Part shown: positions 36,755-48,516 of the stretch, in pieces
Layout of the letters: each line of letters starts with the position of its first letter
Numbering within the stretch: position 1 is the first letter of the stretch
Assembly (NCBI GenBank): GCA_008704415.1
Contig: VXIS01000300.1
Location: forward strand, 1 to 60,146
Source of the DNA: Sphaerosporella brunnea
Taxonomy: Eukaryota; Ascomycota; Pezizomycetes; Pezizales; Pyronemataceae
Reading direction: 5' to 3'
DNA: 60,146 bases
The notes under the pieces: model-generated
What the model was told of the DNA's origin: nothing
What the model saw: only the letters and a program-made list of their open reading frames with translations
The model's database searches: none
Position numbers and translations under genes: made by a program

Positions 36755-38134
36755 CTAATCCTCAACGTAATCACCATCACTCGGGTCAGGAGTCTCCTTT
36801 GACGAATCCGATGACGAGGACGTTTCGATATCGTCACTATCAGTGGAATCATCAGCATCCTCCTCTATATCCGATGACATATCTGGAGGTGTGAGCGGTG
36901 CAAATTCGATGTCGTCCGGGAAAGCGCGAAGAAGGCCACTCCCGCTGGTATCGTGAATACCCTCGATGCAACGATGCAGCTCCACAAACGGAACCCTGAT
37001 CTCGGTATCCTTCTTGTCATCCGGCAACTCAACACCATCAAAGTCTTTCCAACGGATCGTGAAGGCGGCCCCACCTCTGGGCGGGGACGGCCACACTGGC
37101 TCCTCGTGGACCAGGGTGTCGAGCTGCGCCTGTTTTCGGCCGTCGGGGAGGTTGCTAATGGCCCAGGTGTAGCAGCTGACCGTCGCATGGATAAAATGGT
37201 CCGACCGGGACAAAATAGCCAGGTCTTCAGCGTCCTCCTGTTCGGGGTCCAACGTCTGCCGCCGCCGGACGTTGCGCTCTGCATGGTCTCTGATCGCGCG
37301 CAGAGTGTCGAACGATCCTTTCACCGTCAGCCGCTTTATCTCCGCTTTCACCAGCGCGCGGAAGCGCATCTCGCGCTTCGGCTGCATGATTTCCTGGCGG
37401 TAGCAGTCGCGGTCACGCAGATGGATGACAACAAGGTACTTGACAGCACCCCTGGTGCCGAGGAGGTATGGTCTCACCTTTTCCTGTACGTGGACAGCGC
37501 GCTCACTCGTGGCGACCTCAATGACGAGCCAGGGGATTTCGTCTCCTTGGAACACCAACGACGCGTCCGGCTCGAGCTTGTATGACAAAGAGCCGTAGCG
37601 GCAGTCGACAGGACAGGAACCGCTATAGTGGACAAAGCGCTTATCCCAGCCGTCGAGCCAGAAGCCCTGTTCCCGCAGTGCCTGAAGACATTCGTCCCCG
37701 AAGTTGTGCGTGAGCCGTTCGTGCGCAAGGCTCGGCACACTGAGCACAAAGACGTAGCTGTTCCGGGGGATGTTGCGAGGTCGGTGAAGATTCTCCGCCG
37801 GATAGTACTCGCAGCGCACTGCGCCCGCGCCGAGATACGCAAGGTAGTTTTCAATGACCTCGTGGGGGATCTCCTCGCCGGGCGCAACGGGGATGACGAC
37901 AAAACAGTCGCCATCGGACGATTCAAGCAGGTTTCGCAGTGCGCCTTGTACAATAGGTTCCAGTGTCTCGAGAGTGAGAAGTCTAGGTGGGGTGGTCGGA
38001 GACGCGGTCGGCGATTCGTTGTCGACGGAGCGCAGGGGCGTCAAAAGATGAGCATCAGGCAACAAGGTGGGTGTAGGAGAGCTTCTTTTACCGCAGTCCA
38101 TAAGGAATTCTGATGGCAGCGTCGGAGGATCCAT
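36755..38134 (-). CDS. PD-(D/E)XK nuclease-like (Uma2-like) protein
   Basis: A single 459-residue open frame with no intron. The central part resembles the Uma2/restriction-endonuclease-like fold: L-E-P-D190 followed by PWLVIEVATSE with E206, then a conserved K219-x3-Y-x9-YLVVIHL strand. In the classical PD-(D/E)XK motif a lysine would follow two residues after E206; here it is A208. Activity is therefore uncertain, or a lysine is supplied elsewhere (K219 or K232). The N-terminus is Pro/Thr-rich and the last 45 residues are Asp/Ser-rich and acidic. It lies between two transposon remnants. The fold assignment is my reading of the motif and is not certain; a repeat-associated family of unknown role is the alternative. 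Confidence 0.55.
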   Translation of the reverse strand: MDPPTLPSEFLMDCGKRSSPTPTLLPDAHLLTPLRSVDNESPTASPTTPPRLLTLETLEPIVQGALRNLLESSDGDCFVVIPVAPGEEIPHEVIENYLAYLGAGAVRCEYYPAENLHRPRNIPRNSYVFVLSVPSLAHERLTHNFGDECLQALREQGFWLDGWDKRFVHYSGSCPVDCRYGSLSYKLEPDASLVFQGDEIPWLVIEVATSERAVHVQEKVRPYLLGTRGAVKYLVVIHLRDRDCYRQEIMQPKREMRFRALVKAEIKRLTVKGSFDTLRAIRDHAERNVRRRQTLDPEQEDAEDLAILSRSDHFIHATVSCYTWAISNLPDGRKQAQLDTLVHEEPVWPSPPRGGAAFTIRWKDFDGVELPDDKKDTEIRVPFVELHRCIEGIHDTSGSGLLRAFPDDIEFAPLTPPDMSSDIEEDADDSTDSDDIETSSSSDSSKETPDPSDGDYVED

Positions 38135-38580
38135 GATGAATCGCTGTTGGGATAAGATGCGCGGGGTGGTTGTGGTTTCGGTCGTGATGACGGATGGTAC
38201 AGTTTTTTGTTTTTGTTTTTGTTTTGTTTTAAATCATACAGCGTACACGAGGGCGTTAGCCCAAGTGCCTCCTATCTTGCGAGTCGGATTGAGGCCAAAG
38301 GCCTATGACGGACATAAGAAACCTGGTATCCCGTACGGATGGTACAGTGCAGTTGCACACACAACTGGCAATTCATATTCGAGTGATTCCTTGTATGTAA
38401 GCTAGTTTGCGCTGGAACGTTCGTGCTGGAGTTTGTGCTGTAAAAAAAAGTTACCGAAATGGCCGATAACCGACCTTTGTGTTTTATGATGGAGGGTGGG
38501 AGGCGACAAAACTCCCACCCGGAGCTCCCACAACTCTCGCGCAACGACCACAACCCAAAACTCGAACCCGATCAAAAACC

Positions 38581-40082
38581 ATGCTACCGCGCACCGGAAA
38601 CCCCCACTGCACACTGGAAACCTCTGAAAAGGTGAGTACAATCTCATTCTGAACAACTTGAAAAGCGAGAGAGCTAGGGCTAATATGTGGTACAGATGCA
38701 GACCGTATTTACCTCAAGCTGTCCGCCACCACTGGACCTCGTACCACCACGCCGGGCCACTGAGGGATCAGACGAACAACAGGTCCGGGATGGGCAGGCG
38801 GAGCAGAGGGAAGATTGGGCCAGCGATGAAGAGAAGGTAGTTTTTGAGGGAGGTGACGGTCACGGTGAGGATGATGACTCGGTCGTCGAGGCCTCAGAAG
38901 AGGAGAGCAGGACCGGGCACTGGCAGCTACCTAATGGGGTTCCACCCTTTCGACCGTACAATCACACTCAACCACCGCATTATCGCACTGTGAATCTTCC
39001 TGACAGCTTTTGGCGTGAGAGTGTTTATCCTGCTTGGGCGCAGATGGGCTGGAGTGGTAGCTCAGAGCTGGCACCTCAGGGGGAAGAGAGTGCGCAAAGT
39101 GCGTGGGAGGGGTGGCGAGCAGTCAAGGAAGGGATTGCACCAAGTTGGGATCTTCCGGCTCGATTTTTCAAGCTGTTCTTCGACGAAGAGGTCTTGACTA
39201 TCCTCGTACACAACACCAATGAGTACGCCAAAGCGCGAAAAGCAGGTGAAACAATGGAGAAGAGGTGGCGACCAACCATAGCTGCAGAGCTTAAGGTCTT
39301 TCTCGGACTCATCATTTACATGGGGGTATTCTCCTCTGATTGGGAAAGCGATGACTGGTCCCGGGAGCCAGAGTTTCCCCGGCACTCCATCACACGGTTC
39401 ATGAGCAACAACCGCTTTCGGAGCCTAAGGAGGTTTTTCCACGTATCACCAGTCTTCCTTCAGAAGCTTCCTCGGAAACAGTGGTGCCAGAAGCTTCAAC
39501 CGCTGAGCGACATCCTGAAGCAACGCTTCCAGCAGCACTTCACACCGGCGCCACCAGTGTCTGTGGACGAGATGATGGTTCACTCCCAAGAAAGATCCTC
39601 TCAATTGCGTACGGCCCGCAATTGGATGGCTCTGTTCTTCTGGCTGCTGGATACTACAATAATCAACGCCTACGTCATCTGCATGGAGATTTTTAAGGGC
39701 TATAAGGTTCCTTTCTTGGTGGATCATCGGCGGTTTAGGATACGGCTGGCATGGAATCTTGTGATGGAAGGAGCCTCTCAGATCAACCTCCGCTGGATGG
39801 AAGAGGTGAGCACCCAGCGCAATCCACGCCCACATGGGAGGTTCTGCCCAGGAGCAGTTCCTGCTGGAAACAACACTCATAGTCGGTGGAAAGGATATGT
39901 GGGGAAGAACTTTGAGCTGTCACCTCTCAGAAAATCTCCTGGCCGCCATCAAATCACCAGGCTCCAGTCGCTATTGTCTTTTCTGTCAGTTCTGTTTGAA
40001 GAGGGGGCATTTGCCGGAAGTACAGCAAGTTGTGGCTAAGATGCAATCTACAAAGCCTCTACGAAAGAGGCAAACCGCATAG
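38581..40082 (+). CDS. piggyBac-type transposase with internal deletion
   Basis: Three exons: 38581-38631, 38696-39805 and 39852-40082, giving 463 residues with an unbroken frame. The order is an acidic N-terminus, the entry region of the DDE_Tnp_1_7 (piggyBac) fold (KVFLGLIIYMGV, FMSNNRFRSLRRFFHVS), SVDEMMV with the first catalytic Asp (D308), then immediately ALFFWLLDTTIINAYVI, which in full-length relatives lies about 200 residues further on. The middle with the second and third catalytic Asp is missing. The C-terminus carries a short Cys-rich module (CLFCQFCLKRGH), as piggyBac proteins do. It cannot be an active DDE enzyme as it stands. It may be a non-autonomous deletion product or a DNA-binding remnant under selection. 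I could not find matched TTAA-flanked ends. Confidence 0.7.
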
Positions 40083-42814
40083 GGTTGTTCTACTTGTCAG
40101 GTTTTTCTTTGTAAGGACTTCTGTGCCCGCGCATACCACGAAGAGTTGTAGATTAGGTAGTTGATTTATTGTGTTGTTGTTGTGGTCCGGTGCTGTCACG
40201 GCAAATTTCACTACTCAGCGATCGTCACTCGCATGCCAAGCCACCTCGCGATGGTCCTTGAAGAGCAATCTTTTACTAAGGCCGTTCCGTTGGCGACCGT
40301 TGTAAGCGACTTTTGTATGGTTCAAAAAGGACCTTTCTTACAACTGCCGTTGCACGACCCTTTTAACAACTTTTTTTGAAGTCGGCCATGACAGGGGTGC
40401 GACACCGCCCGTCAAAATCACCGATAACTCAACCAAGGATCGCACCGTTTCCAAATTACAAACCAAACAATGCCTAGGGACGGATCCAAGCAGTGAAAAT
40501 ACAGGAAACCAGTCTTGCATGCAGCTCATCTCACTAATATTCCTCGGCGTCATGCCCCAACCAAAGCCACACATCTCCCGGGGCTTCCTGCTGGAAAGGT
40601 GCATTACCAGTGCCCGGTGAAGCAGTCTGGTGGATCTAGCACGTGTACCATCGAAACGGTTGGGTGCCGAGGCACAGGAGGGGAATTATGTAAGCCTTGA
40701 AAAGCCTCACCCACAGCCTCCGTCTTTCACGTCACTATGGGACAACAATGAGTCGCTTCTACAAAGCCACGCCATTCAGATGCAGGAAAGCATCAAGGGA
40801 GTGGAAAACCTACCTGTACCGGTATTTTAGGCGCCTTGGAGCGCAACAGCAGACTTTGATTTGCGAGCAGTAGCCACCACTCTGGGCGCCATGGGTTTGG
40901 GTATTCGCTTAGATTTTGCCGCACCAACACGACTCGTAGCAGTGCGGGATGCACCGAGGGCGAGACCGGTAGCACTGCTTGCTGGGGCCGGGCCGCTGGT
41001 AGCAAAATGAGTCCATCGGAGGCTGGTCGTAGCACTTCGGCGGCGACAGTGGCGGCCATTGCCAAAGATTACCACACTGAGGCAGCCTTTGTCTCCCCTC
41101 GTGTCTCGTTGGCAACCATTCACTATACACTCTCAAGAAGGAAGCCTAGGCCGCTTGACCGAGCGGTGGAAATCCACTTTTGGAACAGAAAACACCGGGG
41201 TGATCCACCGGGTATATTTAGGTCGTGTCCCAGCCTCAGGCTGTTCCCAATCTGAAATAAACGGCCTTCACAAGTCCTCATATGAATCCCCAGCACACGG
41301 GTATTGTGCGATGCCTCCAATTTCAAGTAAGTAGGCGTTCTCTTCTTCCGGCGTCTCTGTGTTTGTGCTGTTCAGCCTCCCTGCAGTTGCCGCAGTGATA
41401 CCGCAAGCTGCAGCCTCAAGAAAGCGGAAGGGAAACTCGCAAACCATCCAGCATAGCCAAAGGACTCAAGACAGACCGAAAGTCACTACTAGATGCGCAC
41501 CGCAACAGAAAAGCTGCCTGTCCCCGTCCCGCCGAGGCATTTCTCGGCGCCCTGGAAACTAGTCTTTTGGTTAGCTTGTAACGGCCCCACGCCTAGATGT
41601 CTAGACGCCATGCACGCGAGACGGCGGGGCGGCGGGGCGCCGAGGGGACGAGGGGACGAGGGGACAGGATACCAGGGCGCCGAGATGCCGAAGTGGTGGT
41701 AGAGGCGCCGTAGACGCTGCAGCCGCCTGTTCGGATGGCTGCACACCGCCTTCGGCGGCCCCCACAACCTTATCGGCGAATTTTGTAGGCGGTGCAATCC
41801 CGATAGTCAGTGGGTGGTGGTGGTATCAGTGCGGTTGTCAGTGGGTGGGTGCCGCAGGGCCGCCACCGTCAACTCTCGCGATAGCCATGATCACCATTTC
41901 CTCAGGCCGACTGGTGGATATATACTGCAGGAGTTCCCTGGGGGGTGTATTGAGTAGGGATCCGGACTCTGAGGAGTATTAGTAAGGTTTCCACTCATAG
42001 AAGCCCGGTTTCTCTTACTTTCGCTGCTTGGAACTCATCTTGATCACCTAATCTTGCTTGTTTTGGAGTTTGGGCATAATGGAATCGTTGGGTGTTGCAT
42101 GTTGATTCTCGATGATTTGGGGTGTGGCCTAAGCGAACTTGCGACTGCATGAGATCATGGCCGACTTCAGGGTAATTTACGTTAGAGAAGCATATCGAAA
42201 TTGCTCTGGATGACCTTGATTTTTGTCAGAATTTTTAAAATTGGGGTTTGAGATGTGTCGCGCTTGCTTGTCGAGATTTTGGGGTGGTGAGGCGGCAAAT
42301 GGGGCCGTTCTATCCAAACACGCCCCAGGATCTTGATTCTTGAAGACTCGCTTTTGGCAATTAAATAAGTTGGAAGGTAGGCGGCAGGTAAACAGCTCAA
42401 ATTCGAGGCTGCCTGTGTAATGTATCTTATCCTCAACAGTCCTACCAACAAATATGTTAGCGGATTTGAAAGGCTGGGTTTATTTTATTTTTGTAGCTGA
42501 GAGCCCCCCTAGTTGTTTAATGCTTACTACCAAGTATCGATCATGGGTAAATAGCCAAGCCCAATATTCGGGAATTCGAAAAAAGGCAATCCGGGTTCTT
42601 TTTTTTCCAGGGATCGGTTCAGTGTAGAGTATATATTGCGTCTCTGGAGATTTTCAGAAGAGCTCCAGAGTGCGGCACAAATGCATGCACAAGGTTCAAA
42701 GCAAGGATTCTACACAGAGAAGCCAGTAATCCATATTGACATGCAGACGTACGCAGAAAGCGGAGACATTCGTAAAAAAAACAACAAAACAAGAGCCACC
42801 CAACCCCGCCCGCC
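40083..42814. other. Gene-poor stretch with a minisatellite
   Basis: No gene that I can support. The frame ending at 40827 on the minus strand gives a basic Ala/Arg/Lys-rich tail (VGAAKSKRIPKPMAPRVVA) that may be a relic C-terminus. At 41623-41668 there are G-rich tandem units (GGCGGGGC, then GAGGGGAC three times). Confidence 0.4.
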
Positions 42815-43327
42815 CTACCACATTCTAGATCTCCCCGAGCCACCACCACCACAGCAAGATACCTCATAGCAGTGTCGGCCATAGCCGTAACACGGCTCAC
42901 ACTCACAGCACATACAGCAGTCATCAACATCATCAGCATCATCAAAATAGCCCTGCTCGGAGCACGCTCCAGCAAACACTCTTTCCCTCACCAAATGCCT
43001 CGGGAGCAGTTCATCTGGAGGATGATAATACACCCCTGCAAGCTCGGAAGCAGCAGGGTAGTACACCACCTCTGTTGTGGATCGCCTACTGCTGCTGGAG
43101 GCGGCAGGGTAGATGCGGTATCCCGCTGGCGGCGCGGCATACACCTTTGGCGAAGGTGGGGGTGGCGGCGGAGGTTGCGACCGAGATCTGGAGGTCCGAG
43201 AGCTGGAGCCCTTTTTTGAGGAAGACCTGGAGCGCCGGCGGTAGCCGGAGACGGCGGAGGTGAGGAGGGGGACTACGCCTGTGCTGACGAGGCCGGCGAT
43301 TGCGAGGCCGAGTTCGAGGCCGGACAT
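42815..43327 (-). CDS. Small protein with N-terminal hydrophobic helix and Cys/Tyr-rich tail
   Basis: 170 residues from MSGLELGLAIAG. Residues 3-27 are hydrophobic and glycine-containing (LELGLAIAGLVSTGVVPLL), suited to a membrane or amphipathic helix. A basic Arg/Ser segment follows, then polyproline (PPPPPPP), a Tyr/Ala/Pro region and a C-terminal cysteine cluster (CCMCCECEPCYGYGRHCYE, then SCCGGGG). I do not recognise the family. The start after a C/A-rich leader and the continuous frame suggest a real gene. The hydrophobic N-terminus is reminiscent of the first helix of HeLo-type cell-death domains, but it is far too short to claim that. Confidence 0.6.
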   Translation of the reverse strand: MSGLELGLAIAGLVSTGVVPLLTSAVSGYRRRSRSSSKKGSSSRTSRSRSQPPPPPPPSPKVYAAPPAGYRIYPAASSSSRRSTTEVVYYPAASELAGVYYHPPDELLPRHLVRERVFAGACSEQGYFDDADDVDDCCMCCECEPCYGYGRHCYEVSCCGGGGSGRSRMW

Positions 43328-45246
43328 ATTACTTTTTCTTTGAGAAGAGGGAGAAGTGAATTTTTTGGCTTTTTGGGGGGGAGTGGAAGGTAGGTGGTTC
43401 TCTCTTTTGACAGTGAAGATATCCAGATAATCAAACAATGAGGGAGGGACTATGGAGTGGTAATTATATCAACCGGCTTTCTCTGTAACGCATCCGGCGC
43501 GCAGCTATGTAGCTACAAAGGAGAAAGCCCCACCACAGCCTTGGTAAGAAGTACCTTGCATTGGGCTTCATCTGCATCTCGGAACTTGTAGTCAAAAGAA
43601 GACTGGCCTCCTGAAGGCAGTCCCTTCCAACCCGGTAGTTGGATTTTTTTTTGCGATAACTTGTCAACAGAGGTACCGCGAAGTTGTACACCTGTGGTAC
43701 AGCAGAGTTTCAGGAGCCACTCAGAAGCCAGTGAGCACATAGCGACGCTTAGATGGTGAGACCAGACCCGTATTAAGCTGATCATTACTTAAGTGCCTCC
43801 TACTTATGCAGGAGGAAAGAAGCCTAATCTTGTGACAATCCCTATCTCTGCACATGCGGTGTAGATGCCTGCTGCTGTGGGTTCCCGAGAAACAGAAATA
43901 ACTGCTTGTCAAGGCCTTGGGGTCCGCCCTGCTTGCATACAGAAGCGCTGCAAGGTAGGTACCTAAGTAAGTAGCCGCGATATGGCTCGTGGGAAGGGGG
44001 CACCTGAGCTGAGGCGGCCCACAAGCTGGGGCGGATTCTTGCTCCTCCTGCAGGAGCTAGGAGAAATTCCGGAAAAACTTACGGAAGTCAATTCTCTATC
44101 TAAAGAGAGGGGGGGGGGGTTTCAGATGAGCAAACGTGAAAGCGACGGAGGTTCTTGTTAAATGCGGACTTGGTGGGCTGGCCACGGGTACCTTGGTTTT
44201 ACAGAATTTGCCGGGGGTATTCCCGGAACCTTTTTTTTCTAGAACTTCTAGAAGGCCTTCTCTTGCATGTGCAGCGAAGCAGTCTTCAGGATCCGGAGCG
44301 ATCGAAAGGTGTCATGCTGTCTATTGCATAATCTGTGCTCCCCCTCCCCACCCCCTCGGCCCACGAGAAGCAAACGGCATTTTGAACTCAATTTAGACAC
44401 TGCGCGTTCAAGACACTGAGTTCCTAGATCCAGGTTGTTCAATCCACAATTAGCCATGGATTGTTACACGCCACGATTCGACGGACCAACAGGATGGATA
44501 GCTAGGCCCTGGCTAAACCAACCCCCGGCTGCTATCTCGATGGCGGCCCACAACTGCTTTTTGCATCTCTAGGAGGTAGGCAGCCGGGTTTAACGCTTCG
44601 AGTAAAGATAGAGCTACGTACATTAGCAAGTATATCGTATGTATGAGGTGTATTTATCGGGATGCCAACCTGCAGATCAGGCCTGCAAGCTCAATACCCA
44701 AGAAATCGGGTGGGCACCCTGGTGGCCTTGGATTCTCTGGGCGCTCTCAGCTCGCGGATGATGATAATCTCGGAAACAAGGGTAGGGTGATCGAAACTCG
44801 CAAAAAGATGGGCTTCTAGGCGCTTTTGCTCAGTTTGATTTTGTCTTGCAGCTGGTTCTAGTCGCATCGTCAGGGCGGCTATTGCCTGATACGAGCCAAC
44901 CAGACAATGACGGGAAAGGAGTGGGAGGAGGAGGAGCAGGAGGAGGAAGAGTGGCCATGGCAGTTTTCACGTTGCTACGGGTCTGTTTCTTTTCTTTGTC
45001 ACCTCGTTTATACCTTTGCTTTTGTGCAGGTGCATCTGGTATCTTTGTTTGGCGCAGTTGACCCATGAGATAGCATCAATAAGGGGGCGGACATGACAAG
45101 GGCGGGGATGAGTAGGGGGTCTGTCTGATCGCTCGCGGTCGCATACACATACGTGCAGCAACGGCCAGAGGTCTTAAAACGCTGGAATTGCAATACACAT
45201 TCGTCATAGCTCTCAATTCCATACACAACAATATGTCTTTCCATCA
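43328..45246. other. Gene-poor stretch
   Basis: No supported gene. It contains a G10 run near 44110 and copy B of the dispersed repeat (44854-45080). Short opposing frames at 43464-44024 lack domains. Confidence 0.45.
44854..45080 (-). repeat. Dispersed repeat, copy B
   Basis: Aligned with 27691-27880. The peptide MGQLRQTKIPDAPAQKQR is encoded on the minus strand, followed by a frame that turns into polyproline because of the GGA-rich stretch at 44920-44950. Confidence 0.55.
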
Positions 45247-47063
45247 ATGGCTGCTGGTGTCATTGAGCGGCCACAGACCGAACCAAAGACTGTTGCCCTG
45301 TTCCTGGGGATGTTCTTGTGCGCACATATCATCGAACGAAGCACGAGTGAGGAGACATGGACCATCACCGAGCCAGGCAACAGGTCTCAAGTAAAAGTAT
45401 CATGGCTTCAAAAGGACGGCATTGCCAATAATCAACAGTTCCGTTCGTTTTATATCGAACGAGATAGCGAAGAAAATTTGGCAACCATGTGGAAAGCAAC
45501 CTCGAAAATATTTCCAAAACTTACCACCACTCTACGACGCTGGCTAGGTGCCGATACTCGGTTGCGAATTTGGACATCCCGAAAAGCGGAAGGGCTACAA
45601 CTAGCCACTTTGACCGTTTTATCCACAGCGTTGACGGCTTCGTTGCCCGATTTGTTTGGTTGAGAGGGTTGAATTGGGCTGTTACAATCGCTCAGCTGGT
45701 AGCCACAGCGGTGATGACAACTCTCCGAGCGGTGGTGCGACGAAATTTGGTGCATAAAGTGCACCCAACAGAACTTGACCGTGGCTACGAATTGAATTGG
45801 GCGGCTCGGCATATAAAGAAATGCAGGAACTGGAGTGTCGTCATTTGGAAGCCTGACGACGAGGCTATTGGTTATAAACGACTTGCCTCGGAGGTGATGG
45901 ATGCTAGATGTGGCTTAAGTGCTTTGTCTGGGTGGGAATGTCAATGGCAAAAGGCCGTGGACGCCACCGCTGAATCCATCGAAACTACCATGAACTCTTT
46001 GTGCAAGGCCCCGGATATCACCATTACCAGATCTTTGAGTGGTGCTAGGGAGTTTGAGTGGGAATTGCTTGTCCAGATTGCCAGGGTACACGAGGATCCA
46101 AGCACAGCAAACTCCTTTGAAGTTGCCCGGCTATGCTTGACGAGGAAGTGGTTGTCCGAAGGACTGCTGGGACGATTGGAAAGTCAACAGAAGTCAAATC
46201 GAAGCGGTTCTGGGATTATGGATGCTGCATTTGAAAATTTTTGGAAAACAACCTCTGCGAAGCGTACGGCGTGTATTTACCAAAACTGATGGCCCGTCGG
46301 AAAGAAGAATCTATGAACGCTGGATTCGACGCCAGACACAGGCTATCACAATTGATGGCTCCGAATACGAAAAGGCTCTACTTCTGGTCGGCAAACCATC
46401 GGTTCACGTTTCGTCCGACGATGGTCTTGGTTTTCCGGCAGTCATGTCCGAAGCCCCATTGGAAAACATATGCGGTCAAATCATACTTTCAGCCTTCATT
46501 TCTACTTTCGCTAAGAAGGCCTTAGAAAAGCCATTTGGTGGCCAGGTTCGGGCCAGGGCCGGTTTACAAGGAGTGAAAGCGTCCTTTGGGTTGAGAAATA
46601 CGATATTGGACAAACTTGCGTCCTCAGTGGAAACAACCGGCCTAGCAACGATTGAGGAAGCTTTTCTCAGTCTTGTTCCACCTCTCGAAGAGGCAAAGAA
46701 GCTACCTACCATTACCGACACGACGGCTGTTTTCTCGGACACGGCTGCCGAGATAGGGACCTTAGGTCTGGACGATTTGAAGAAGTTGAACCGCTTCTTT
46801 TTTGGCTTCTTTATGTTGCAGAGTCCCTGGCGACTAATTACGAGTCCGACGGAAAATGGGTCAATGCCTGTCAAGTATATCTGAGCCTGTGGAGAACATA
46901 CAATTCTATTGAGAGCGCCGAAGACTACGTCGCTAAAGCTGTAGAGGCTATGCCCCTTTTTTATAAAAGGTTGTTTATTTGGTGGAACAGAAAGCCAGTG
47001 GAGGATGGCCCAGATCACCCGGGGGATTCGAACTCGGATCCATTAAACTTTATAAAAACGGTA

Positions 47064-47844
47064 ATTATGCAGGATACCCCCCGCGAGGGGCGTATTTTGT
47101 GGATTGACCCCACAGGTTTCTTATTATGCAGCATACCCCCCACTAAAATTATGTGGGGTTTTTTTAAGCGAGCATATTGGAAACAAGAGATGTTGATTTT
47201 TTGACCGAAAGAAGGAACTAACTACTGAGCAAGCAGAACGGCAGAAAACACAGCTACTTAAGATGAGTGCAGAGGCCGGCGGGCCTGGTCCTCCGGTAGG
47301 AGCTTGAGCCAGACCGGCGGCGGAGCTTGAGCAAGACCACCGGTGAAGCCTGAGCAAGACCGCCCCCGACCAGAAATGGAAACAACCGACAGAGCACCCT
47401 ATGGCTTGACTAGGGATCGAATCTTTCGCCTCGCTTGCGTAGGTTATACGTTCGTGACTGTAAGATTTCTAAGGTTTCGCCCAAAAATACCGCGATCTAA
47501 TACCGCTCAAAAAAATAGCTTTCTCGTGACATTTTTAAATGCGGATCACTCGTTTTCTTTAGCTTTGCTATGGCTTTGCTATAGTTTGACGTAATCTTGG
47601 GTAACTTTACGTATTTAACTGAAATTGTACCGTACGAAAAAATTGTATATCATCTTCTTAGACCACTAGGCTTGACCGAGTGATACACTATGATTCGGTG
47701 CACGCGCGGGCTCCGAATCATAGTGTATCACATATGCTCGCTTAAAAAAAACCCACATAATTTTAGTGGGGGGTATGCTGCATAATACGAAATTTGTAGG
47801 GTCAAAACACAAAATACGCCCCTCGTGGGGGTATCCTGCATAAT
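47064..47844. mobile_element. 781-bp non-autonomous element with 114-bp inverted ends
   Basis: The left end 47064-47177 (ATTATGCAGGATACCCCCC...) matches the inverted right end 47732-47844 with a few mismatches. Each end contains two related subunits, TTATGCAGGATACCCCC and TTATGCAGCATACCCCCC. The interior has no transposase frame. The target duplication cannot be read with certainty, because the ends themselves are palindromic at AT/TA. It lies within the ankyrin gene pseudogene. Confidence 0.8.
47680..47731. repeat. Perfect 19-bp hairpin inside the element
   Basis: The stem GTGATACACTATGATTCGG and its exact complement CCGAATCATAGTGTATCAC flank a 14-nt G/C-rich loop. It abuts the inner edge of the right inverted end and begins with the octamer CGAGTGAT at 47677. 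Confidence 0.85.
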
Positions 47845-48503
47845 AGCCGAAAAAAAGGCTTTCCGAGATGAGGAAGAAATGGAGTCCTGGAAAGCTAGCT
47901 TGAAAGGGCGGTGTGCCCTGTTGGAAAGATGGAAGAAAGCGCCCGAAGGTACACCGTCGACAGTCGATAATGAAGCTCGAGAGTGGATCTTAAGGAATGC
48001 ATCGATCAAAGGGAATGGTCTGTGTGTGGCGGAGGTGCTCGATACGATGTGAATACCCGAGATTTATCGAAAATAACACCATTAATACTAGCCGCTATGC
48101 GAGGTCATGCAACAATAGTTGCACAGCTTTAAAATGAAAATGCGGATCCTCAAGCTACTAACTGACTATTATAGGAGAACAAGTTTGCACTATGCATCGA
48201 TGAGGGGCCATACATCTGTCCTCCGCAAATTGCTCTTTCACTTTCGGTCGAACGGTAATATCGATATTTAAGCCAAAAGCGATAAAACGCCTTTGAGCTT
48301 CGCGATTGAGAATAATGACGGGTCTGCCGTGGCCCTTCTTATTCACAACGGTGCCAAAGATCCCGATGACATGGCCAAAGAACTGCTGGAGTGCTCGATA
48401 CGAAATGGATCGGCCGCCGCTGTTAACGCAATCTTGACATCGGGATAAGTCGACCATCATATAGATGACCAGGGTTACCGTAACCCACTGCATTGTTCAG
48501 TAT

Positions 48504-48516
48504 GGCGCGATTCAGA
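48504..48516. repeat. Target-site duplication, left copy
   Basis: GGCGCGATTCAGA, repeated directly at 48970-48982. Skipping the 466 bp between the first bases of the two copies restores the ankyrin reading frame (VWRDS then EKGLRSLLEA). Confidence 0.9.

Noticed and set aside
47006..47035. tRNA T-arm-like GGGATTCGAACTCGG on the minus strand
   Set aside because: No anticodon or D arm could be fitted next to it, because the inverted-end element begins right after. Insufficient for a tRNA call.
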